Made by a program: the position numbers and the translations under genes. A stretch of 39,247 nucleotides of DNA from Bacteroidales bacterium. GTDB taxonomy: Bacteria > Bacteroidota > Bacteroidia > Bacteroidales > P3. The notes below the pieces were generated by a model. The model searched no databases. It was given only the letters and a program-made list of their open reading frames with translations, and had not been told where the DNA came from. Numbering within the stretch: position 1 is the stretch's first letter; each line of letters starts with the position of its first letter. The DNA lies in NCBI GenBank assembly GCA_024400505.1, contig JAKSMP010000019.1, forward strand, positions 1 to 39,247, in the 5' to 3' direction. Shown in pieces: positions 33,386 to 39,247 of the stretch.

Positions 33386-34117
33386 CTAGCGGCGACCGAT
33401 GAAGTCGAGAATAGCCTCTTTGTCGGACTTGAATGTAAGACAGCCCACCACCACGGCATAGTTCTCGGGATCAACGCAGTAGGAGAAGGCTTTCTTGAGG
33501 AACTCCCGCTTGTTGGAGTCGAAGTCGAACTCCTGTGCCAGTCGCAACATGTGGGCCGAAGTCAATCTGTGGTTCTCCACATAGTTCAGTGCCAGTTTCT
33601 CGCGCGTGGAGTCAAACGTCTCGCTCTTCAGGGCGGCCACCATTTGGTCCACTTCTTGGTCGGAGCAGTGCTGCACCACATGCACCTCGGGCTGGTGCAT
33701 CACGGGACGCTCCATCGGGTTGGGCATCTGCATCTGCTGGGCTATCTGCTCAGGCAGTAGCAGTTCCACTCTGTTGTTGAAGCGGTCGAAGTGTACTCGG
33801 CATTCCTCGCGGCGGTTCACCAAACGGAAGGTTGTCATCGTAATCTTGTCCTCGGGCGAGGTGAGCACAACATAAATGTCGTGCATGTTGTAGTCCAGGT
33901 TGTCCACCACCACCTGCTGCTGCGGGTTGCGGTTCACTCGGTCGCCATCAACATACACCACAAAACGCTCACCCATCTGGGCAGTGACAACAAGCGTGGC
34001 TCGATCATCGTACACGGTACGCTGCGAGGAGTGTGAATGTTGAGGGTCGTGGCGGTGCTGCGCCATGGCAACGGTGCCAATCAGAAGGAGCATTGCATAA
34101 AGAATGGTCTTTTTCAT
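33386..34117 (-). CDS. DUF4476 domain secreted protein
   Basis: The 243-residue product has a signal peptide (MKKTILYAMLLLIGTVAMAQ). A His-rich stretch (HRHDPQHSHSSQ) and a beta-rich middle part (about 38-130, ATLVVTAQMGERFVVYVDG) follow. The C-terminal DUF4476 domain (about 150-240) has CSDQEVDQMVAALKSETFDS, LTSAHMLRLAQEFDFDSNK and FLKKAFSYCVDPENY. The domain is a Bacteroidota-typical helical unit of unknown function. The His-rich segment might bind metal. It has a textbook promoter 140-170 bp upstream, and part of its coding sequence is duplicated at 34384-34449. Confidence 0.85.
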   Translation of the reverse strand: MKKTILYAMLLLIGTVAMAQHRHDPQHSHSSQRTVYDDRATLVVTAQMGERFVVYVDGDRVNRNPQQQVVVDNLDYNMHDIYVVLTSPEDKITMTTFRLVNRREECRVHFDRFNNRVELLLPEQIAQQMQMPNPMERPVMHQPEVHVVQHCSDQEVDQMVAALKSETFDSTREKLALNYVENHRLTSAHMLRLAQEFDFDSNKREFLKKAFSYCVDPENYAVVVGCLTFKSDKEAILDFIGRR

Positions 34118-34258
34118 TGTTGACTGTTTTTATATGGTATTACTCAATTGGGAATTTAAAAAAATCTTTTATTTAAAAATGCATCTGCAAATATCTTTCA
34201 CAATTTCACACTAAAAACCAACTCATTACAAAATCCATTATCACACACAACTGTTATG

Positions 34259-34289
34259 CAAAGATACAAAAGTTGAGCAAACTGGCAAA
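34259..34289 (-). promoter_or_regulatory. Promoter of the DUF4476 gene
   Basis: On the minus strand TTTG (34289-34286), a 19-bp spacer and TATCTTTG (34266-34259) fit the Bacteroidota sigma-ABfr consensus TTTG-N19-TAnnTTTG exactly. The leader would be about 135 nt. Confidence 0.85.
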
Positions 34290-34383
34290 ATTAATTTCGA
34301 CATTTCCAAGGCCATGTATTTTCACGTCCAAAAGAGTAAGCAAGTAAACTCATCGAAAACCATCTGCCAAAGTTATCCGCAAC

Positions 34384-34449
34384 ACATGTGGGCCGAAGTC
34401 AACCTGTGGTTCTCCACATAGTTCAGTGCCAGTTTCTTGCGCGTGGAGT
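34384..34449 (-). pseudogene. DUF4476 gene fragment (66-bp duplicate)
   Basis: The segment is identical to 33547-33612 except at two positions, in the same orientation. It encodes STRKKLALNYVENHRLTSAH in the DUF4476 frame, then runs into a stop within a few codons. It lacks the start, signal peptide and the rest of the domain. It is a remnant of a tandem paralogue or of a duplication made when the neighbouring locus was inserted. Confidence 0.85.
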
Positions 34450-34651
34450 GTCTTGTACTGAAAGAAATCAACAGAAATATTACATAAATTTTTAATTTAC
34501 AGTAATTTCTGATTATTTTCTAGTAATTTCCTTCAGTCTTAATGCTGAGGCTGGTCTCAGCAAGGGCTTGTGCCAAGGATTAATTCTTCCAACGAGTCTT
34601 GGGGATTTTTTTTTATGGTTATAGTCAAATAATAAAATGACTTTTCTGACG

Positions 34652-34672
34652 TTATTGCTTGAAAAGCAATAA
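34652..34672 (+). promoter_or_regulatory. Perfect hairpin in front of hsdM
   Basis: TTATTGCTT (34652-34660) and its exact complement (34664-34672) flank a GAA loop, ending 10 bp before the hsdM ATG. It may be an operator or a translational-control stem. The open frame extends back into it through a TTG, which is why the ATG is preferred as start. Confidence 0.55.
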
Positions 34673-34682
34673 AAGAGAACAT

Positions 34683-36173
34683 ATGATAACAGGCGAAATA
34701 AAGAACCGAATCGACAGTATATGGGACACCTTTTGGACAGGTGGCATCACCAACTCTATTACCATCCTCGAACAGATGACCTACCTCTTCTTTATGAAGA
34801 TGCTCGATGATGCCCAGGTGAAGAAAGAAGCTGCTGCCAATATGCTTGGCGGTAAGGTGAAAGACCCTGTTTTCAAGCAAGGCGATTGGCACAACCCCGA
34901 CACCGACCGTGATGAGCCATACAGCAACCTCCGTTGGCGTACCTTCGTGAACTTCGAAGCCGAGAAGATGTTCCAAACTATCAGCAAGGATGCCTTCGCG
35001 TTTATCAAGAACCTCAGCGAGGGCAAGGAGAGTGCCTACAGCCGCTTTATGGAGAACGCCACATTCCTGATACCCAACCCTCGAACCTTGGTCAAGATTG
35101 TGGAAGGGGTGAGCAGCCTGGATATGAACAATCGCGATACGATGGGCGATGTGTATGAGTATGTGCTGGGCAAGATGGCCGCCAGCGGCAACAACGGCCA
35201 GTTCCGTACCCCACGCCACATCATCCGTATGATGGTGGAGCTGATGGAACCCACATTGAACGACACCATCTGCGACCCTGCTATGGGCAGTGCTGGATTT
35301 ATCGTGGAGAGTGCCAAGTATGTGCAGGAGCACTACAAGACCGAGCTGCTCAAAAAGGATAATGCCGAGCACTATAAGAACAGTATGCTACACGGATTCG
35401 ACACCGACCAGACGATGCTCCGCATCGGAGCCATGAACCTGATGCTGCACGGGGTGGATAATCCCGACATCGAATATAGAGACAGCCTGTCGTCCGACAA
35501 TACCGACACCGAGTGCTACACCCTGTGCCTTGCCAATCCGCCCTTTGCCGGCAGCTTGGACAATGAGTCGGTGAGCAAGAGCATACTATCCATCACCAAG
35601 ACCAAGAAGACCGAGCTGCTGTTTGTAGCCCTCTTCACCCGAATGCTCACCGTGGGTGGACGTTGCGCCAGCATTGTGCCCGATGGTGTGCTTTTCGGCA
35701 ACAGCACAGGCCACAAGAGCATACGCAAGGAGCTTGTAGATAATCAGCGTCTGCAAGCTGTGATATCGATGCCGAGCGGCGTATTCCAGCCCTATTCGGG
35801 TGTGAGCACGGCCATACTCATCTTCACCAAGACCAACGCAGGTGGTACCGACAAGGTGTGGTTCTACGATATGAAAGCCGACGGCTACAGCCTCGACCAG
35901 AAACGTGATGAGGTGAAGGAGAACGATATCCCTGATGTGATAGCCCGCTTCAAGAACTTGCAAGGCGAGGAAGGCAGAACACGCAAGGAGCAATCCTTCC
36001 TGGTGCCTGTGGAAGAGATTAGAGCCAACGACTACGACCTAAGCATCAACAAATACAAAGAGGTAGAACGCGTGAAGGTAGAGTACGAGCAGCCCGAGGT
36101 GATTCTTGGGAGAATCGAAAGCCTCGAAGCTGAGATCAACGCTGCTATGGTTGAACTCAAAAAGATGATGTAG
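34683..36173 (+). CDS. hsdM: Type I restriction-modification system, DNA methyltransferase subunit HsdM
   Basis: From ATG 34683 the product has 496 residues. It shows the N-terminal helical HsdM domain (about 5-140), FRTPRHI (174-180), the SAM-binding motif DPAMGSAGF (198-206) and the N6-adenine catalytic motif NPPF (285-288). It methylates adenine in the sequence chosen by HsdS, and with HsdR forms the restriction complex. It is followed 2 bp later by hsdS. An upstream TTG at 34659 would add eight residues that overlap the hairpin, so it is not favoured. Confidence 0.96.
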   Translation: MITGEIKNRIDSIWDTFWTGGITNSITILEQMTYLFFMKMLDDAQVKKEAAANMLGGKVKDPVFKQGDWHNPDTDRDEPYSNLRWRTFVNFEAEKMFQTISKDAFAFIKNLSEGKESAYSRFMENATFLIPNPRTLVKIVEGVSSLDMNNRDTMGDVYEYVLGKMAASGNNGQFRTPRHIIRMMVELMEPTLNDTICDPAMGSAGFIVESAKYVQEHYKTELLKKDNAEHYKNSMLHGFDTDQTMLRIGAMNLMLHGVDNPDIEYRDSLSSDNTDTECYTLCLANPPFAGSLDNESVSKSILSITKTKKTELLFVALFTRMLTVGGRCASIVPDGVLFGNSTGHKSIRKELVDNQRLQAVISMPSGVFQPYSGVSTAILIFTKTNAGGTDKVWFYDMKADGYSLDQKRDEVKENDIPDVIARFKNLQGEEGRTRKEQSFLVPVEEIRANDYDLSINKYKEVERVKVEYEQPEVILGRIESLEAEINAAMVELKKMM

Positions 36174-36175
36174 TT

Positions 36176-37366
36176 ATGAAGCACGATTGGGAAAATAAGA
36201 AGTTGGGGGAAGTCGCTTCCTTAGTTGCTGATGGCGATTGGATTGAGAGTAAAGACCAGTCCGAGGACGGCATCCGTCTTATACAAACAGGAAATATTGG
36301 AAATGGTGTGTTCAAATCAAAGGATGACAAGCCTCATTATATTTCCGAAGAAACGTTTAATAGATTAGGTTGCACTGAAATCTTTGAGGGTGATTGCTTG
36401 GTGTCAAGGCTTCCTGACCCTGTTGGACGTGCTTGTATAATACCCAATACGGACAGTAGGATGATTACCGCTGTGGACTGTTCAATTATTAGGTTCGACA
36501 AGTCATATCTTCCAAAGACATTTGTCTATTATTCGAGGAGTTCTAAATACGCAACACTCATAAGCAACAATACAACAGGTTCTACAAGAAAAAGGATTAG
36601 CAGAAAGAATCTTGAAACTATCCCCATCCCCGTTCCCCCACTTCCCATTCAACAGCAGATTGTTGCGGAGTTGGACAAAGTGAGTGAGATTATAGAGAAG
36701 AAGAAACAGCAGGTGAAGGAACTCGACACCCTCGCCCAATCCATCTTCTATGATATGTTCGGCGATCCAGATGCAATTTTTGAAAAGTGGGGGCAAATGG
36801 ACTTGATAGATGTCTGTGATAAGATAGTCGATTGTCCACACACAACACCAATAAAAGCAGGAGTTCCTACACCGTACCCATGTATAAGAACAAGTGAACT
36901 GAAAGGTGGCATTATACATTGGGACTCTATGCAATATGTGTTTGAAGAAGAATACCAGAAAAGAGTATCGAGACTAATTCCTAAAGCAGGAGACATCATA
37001 TACGGCAGAGAAGGCTCATTTGGTGACGCTGTGATATTACCTGAAGGATGGCAGTTTTGCTTGGGACAACGCACTATGTTGTTTAGAGCGAATAACAGTA
37101 TTGTTAACAATTCGTACTTGCACAGGGCTCTAATATCCGAGGTGGTATTAAGTCAAGCAAAGGATAAGAATGTGGCAAGCACAGTGGCTCACGTTAATGT
37201 CAAGGATATTAAGAGGTTTAAGATTCCCATCCCCCCTCTCCCCCTCCAGCAATCCTTTGCCCAAAAGGTTGAGGCGATAGAGAGGCAAAAAGAACTGATA
37301 ACCGCAAGCATCAAGGAGGCTCAGCTGCTCTTCGACGCAAGGATGGACTACTGGTTTGGAGAATAA
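36176..37366 (+). CDS. hsdS: Type I restriction-modification system, specificity subunit HsdS
   Basis: The 396-residue product has two target-recognition domains. TRD1 covers about 1-150 and TRD2 about 200-345. Each is followed by the conserved coiled-coil segment: IPVPPLPIQQQIVAELDKVS (about 152-171) with a helix to about 195, and IPIPPLPLQQSFAQKVEAIE near the C-terminus. The two halves recognise the two parts of a bipartite DNA target; the target cannot be read from sequence. It is 2 bp after hsdM and 11 bp before the four-helix-bundle gene. No invertase or spare hsdS half is in the window. Confidence 0.95.
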   Translation: MKHDWENKKLGEVASLVADGDWIESKDQSEDGIRLIQTGNIGNGVFKSKDDKPHYISEETFNRLGCTEIFEGDCLVSRLPDPVGRACIIPNTDSRMITAVDCSIIRFDKSYLPKTFVYYSRSSKYATLISNNTTGSTRKRISRKNLETIPIPVPPLPIQQQIVAELDKVSEIIEKKKQQVKELDTLAQSIFYDMFGDPDAIFEKWGQMDLIDVCDKIVDCPHTTPIKAGVPTPYPCIRTSELKGGIIHWDSMQYVFEEEYQKRVSRLIPKAGDIIYGREGSFGDAVILPEGWQFCLGQRTMLFRANNSIVNNSYLHRALISEVVLSQAKDKNVASTVAHVNVKDIKRFKIPIPPLPLQQSFAQKVEAIERQKELITASIKEAQLLFDARMDYWFGE

Positions 37367-37377
37367 GCACTTACACC

Positions 37378-37944
37378 ATGGAGAACAACTATCAATTTCT
37401 GAAGCAGAAGGGCAACTACAAAGACCTCATTGCCTACCAGAAGGCTGAGTGCATCTACGACATCACCTACTTTTTTGCCCACCAATTTCTAGAAAAAGGA
37501 GACCGCACCATCGACCAAATGGTGCAGGCCGCCCGTAGCGGCAAGCAGAACATTGCCGAAGGTGCTTCGGCTTCCACCACCAGCAGCGAAACTGAATTGA
37601 AACTGATGAATGTGGCCCGTGCCAGCCTGCAAGAGTTGCTAATAGACTACGAAGACTATCTCCGCGTGCGCAATCTCGAACTTTGGTCGGTTGATGACCC
37701 TCGCTCAATGCAGACCCGCCGCGTGTGCGCCGCCCACAACGACTCTGCCTACTATCGCGAACAGATACAAGTGCGTTCGGCAGCCACTATTGCCAATATA
37801 GCCATTACGCTCATCCACCAAGAAGATGTGGTGCTGCGAAAACTCATCAACCGTCTGCAGGCTGACTTTGTGAAGGAAGGGGGCGTGAGGGAGAAGATGT
37901 CGCAGGCCAGAAGGGAATACAGGCTTAAGAAAGATGGGTATTAG
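37378..37944 (+). CDS. Four-helix-bundle protein of the 23S rRNA intervening-sequence (S23/IVP) family
   Basis: The 188-residue product has the family signature AARSGKQNIAEGAS (51-64), followed by ETELKLMNVARASLQELLID (71-90). This resembles the small four-helix-bundle proteins first noted in 23S rRNA intervening sequences (PF05635). Typical members have about 115-130 residues; this one is longer by a C-terminal extension (about 125-188). It lies between hsdS (11 bp) and hsdR (60 bp), so it is in the same operon. Its job in type I loci is not known. A repeat of 9-bp units starts at its stop codon. Confidence 0.85.
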   Translation: MENNYQFLKQKGNYKDLIAYQKAECIYDITYFFAHQFLEKGDRTIDQMVQAARSGKQNIAEGASASTTSSETELKLMNVARASLQELLIDYEDYLRVRNLELWSVDDPRSMQTRRVCAAHNDSAYYREQIQVRSAATIANIAITLIHQEDVVLRKLINRLQADFVKEGGVREKMSQARREYRLKKDGY

Positions 37945-38003
37945 TCTAATTAGTCAAATTAGCCCAATTAGTCAAATTAGTCAAATTAGTCAATTAGCCC
38001 TAT
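37942..38003 (+). repeat. 9-bp repeat TAGTCAAAT in the gap before hsdR
   Basis: About seven degenerate units (TAGTCTAAT, TAGTCAAAT, TAGCCCAAT, TAGTCAAAT, TAGTCAAAT, TAGTCAAT, TAGCCCTAT) run head-to-tail from the stop codon of the four-helix-bundle gene to the hsdR ATG. In that gene's frame each of the first six units starts with TAG, so there are six in-frame stops. One unit is 8 bp long. Confidence 0.85.
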
Positions 38004-38004
38004 T

Positions 38005-39247
38005 ATGCAAAACTTCGACTACCTACAATCCGTATCCGAGCTCAGCGACCTTTACCGCTTTTGCCATGCGGCAGAGATGACGCAGCTGAGCGACCCCGAG
38101 AACTCGGCCATCAACAGCCGCAAGGCCTTGGAGTGGATGGCCCGGGCCATATATGCCATCAAAGGGATTGAGCTTGGCGATAAGGAATCGCTGTTTGAGA
38201 TGGTGGATGGCGAACCGTTTAAGGAGTTTGTGGGCAACGACAAGCTGATGATGGCTGTGCACTACATACGCAAGGTGGGCAATGCTGCAGCCCATTCGGG
38301 CAAGGTGTCGAAGAAAGAGTCGTTCTTTGCCCTGCTGAACCTATATAATTTTGTGGGTGGGGCATTTCTGAAGCTGGGTGTGCTGAAGTCGTTGGCACCA
38401 TTTGACCGCACCCTTATACCTACCACAGCACCGATATATGCCCAACCTCCGCAACAGGTGCAGCCCTCCATGCAATTTGTCTCCACAGTCGATTCCGCCC
38501 AAGTGAGTCCGGCTCCTATAGCTGATGCGACGAGCTGCCTGAGCGAGGCCGAGACCCGCAAGCTGTATATCGACCTGATGCTGCGCGAGGCCGGATGGAA
38601 TGTGCTTGACGAGAAGGGCAAAGTGCTCCCCTCTACTGCCTGTGTGGAGGTGGAGGTGTTCGGGATGTCCAACACCCACGAGAAGGGCTATGCCGACTAT
38701 GTGCTGTTTGGTCAGAACGGAGTGCCCCTGGCTGTGGTAGAAGCCAAGCGCACAAGTGTGAGTGCGACCGCCGGCAAACACCAGGCAGAGCTCTATGCCG
38801 ACTGCCTAGAGAAGCAATACAAGGTGCGGCCTGTGATATATTACACCAACGGATTTGAGACTTACATCATAGATGGGCTGGGTTATCCGCCAAGGCGACT
38901 CTATGCCTTCCATACGGAGAAAGACCTGATGCTGCTGATAGCCCGCAGGAAGAGGGGCAAGATCACCGACTTTAAGATCAAGAACAGCATCACCGACCGA
39001 GACTATCAGAAGACGGCCATCAAAGCAGTGTGCGAGCACCTGAACGAGATGCACCGCAGGGCTCTGCTGGTGATGGCCACAGGCACGGGTAAGACCCGCG
39101 TGGCGATATCGCTGGTGGATGTGCTAATGCGGAACGAATGGGTGAAGAATGTGCTCTTCTTGGCCGACCGTACCTCGCTGGTGCGCCAGGCGCACAAGAA
39201 CTTTGTGAAGCTGATGCCCAACACCACGACCTGTGTGCTGAGCGAGA
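38005..39247 (+). CDS. hsdR: Type I restriction endonuclease subunit HsdR, N-terminal part (runs off right edge)
   Basis: The frame is open from ATG 38005 to the window end (414 codons seen). Residues about 15-125 form a DUF4145-like N-terminal domain (ALEWMARAIYAIKG, AVHYIRKVGNAAAHSG). The HSDR_N nuclease domain follows with its PD-(D/E)xK residues Asp231 and Glu246-x-Lys248 (GYADYVLFG, VVEAKRT). The helicase/translocase begins at the Walker A motif ATGTGKT (358-364) and FLADRTSLVRQA. It cuts unmethylated DNA after ATP-driven translocation. The rest of the helicase lies beyond the edge. Confidence 0.95.
   Translation, partial: MQNFDYLQSVSELSDLYRFCHAAEMTQLSDPENSAINSRKALEWMARAIYAIKGIELGDKESLFEMVDGEPFKEFVGNDKLMMAVHYIRKVGNAAAHSGKVSKKESFFALLNLYNFVGGAFLKLGVLKSLAPFDRTLIPTTAPIYAQPPQQVQPSMQFVSTVDSAQVSPAPIADATSCLSEAETRKLYIDLMLREAGWNVLDEKGKVLPSTACVEVEVFGMSNTHEKGYADYVLFGQNGVPLAVVEAKRTSVSATAGKHQAELYADCLEKQYKVRPVIYYTNGFETYIIDGLGYPPRRLYAFHTEKDLMLLIARRKRGKITDFKIKNSITDRDYQKTAIKAVCEHLNEMHRRALLVMATGTGKTRVAISLVDVLMRNEWVKNVLFLADRTSLVRQAHKNFVKLMPNTTTCVLSE

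Larger units (their letters stand above)
34118..34682. other. Gene-free region of 565 bp at the restriction-modification border
   Basis: It contains the DUF4476 promoter (34259-34289), a truncated duplicate of DUF4476 coding sequence (34384-34449) and a 7-bp hairpin TGCTGAG/CTCAGCA (34543-34562). A T run (34606-34614) and a perfect 9-bp hairpin just before hsdM follow. The right half is AT-rich and has no open frame worth calling. Confidence 0.7.

Noticed and set aside
36176-37366. Phase-variable hsdS inversion system
   Set aside because: The two conserved segments of HsdS are normal for the family. No recombinase gene, silent hsdS half or inverted repeat pair is present in the window.

Overview
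The window looks like a chromosomal segment of a gut- or oral-type Bacteroidales bacterium (phylum Bacteroidota). The evidence is the Bacteroidota promoter box TAnnTTTG in front of several genes, lipoproteins of phylum-typical families (DUF4249, DUF4476, fimbrillin-like), a C-terminally short ATP synthase epsilon subunit, and the tiny basic COX24/AURKAIP1-type protein. The family or genus cannot be fixed from sequence alone. Lysine 5,6-aminomutase genes suggest an amino-acid fermenter, as known in Porphyromonas and relatives.

Layout. 1-7580 (minus): a tightly packed run, pyrE, a secreted SUMF1-like protein, hpt, a small lipoprotein, a large AsmA-type envelope protein, a GltS-type Na+/glutamate symporter and the start of an Omp85/BamA-like outer-membrane protein. 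7686-9406 (plus): a Nudix hydrolase overlapping dprA. 9522-14142 (plus): atpD-atpC without the rest of the F-ATPase genes, followed in the same tight cluster by an MTA/SAH-deaminase-type amidohydrolase and a solute-binding lipoprotein. 14150-16348 (minus): a tyrosine phosphatase and trigger factor with a clear terminator. 16497-21872 (minus): a beta-barrel protein, a 1206-residue GH2-fold protein that has lost its catalytic residues, and a DUF4249 lipoprotein. 21938-25058 (minus): kamD, kamE and a CoA-transferase B subunit, an incomplete lysine-fermentation set. 25282-30309 (minus): RNase G overlapping a GH25 lysozyme, a 29-residue basic protein, an HU protein, a CPBP protease, tRNA-Arg(CCG) and MTA/SAH nucleosidase.

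30310-31374 is non-coding and holds a 17-unit, 11-bp-period array built on GCGAAGC, plus a second short 11-bp-period array. 31375-33211 (plus) encodes a 53-residue peptide of unknown function and a surface lipoprotein behind a good Bacteroidota promoter. 33386-34117 (minus) is a DUF4476 protein; a 66-bp duplicate of part of it lies at 34384-34449, at the edge of a type I restriction-modification locus (hsdM, hsdS, a four-helix-bundle protein, hsdR) that runs off the right end.

The strongest leads are the GCGAAGC array, the GH2-fold pseudoenzyme, the small peptide with its lipoprotein partner, and the in-frame stop-codon repeat between the four-helix-bundle gene and hsdR. None of these is proven to be a new system from the sequence alone.
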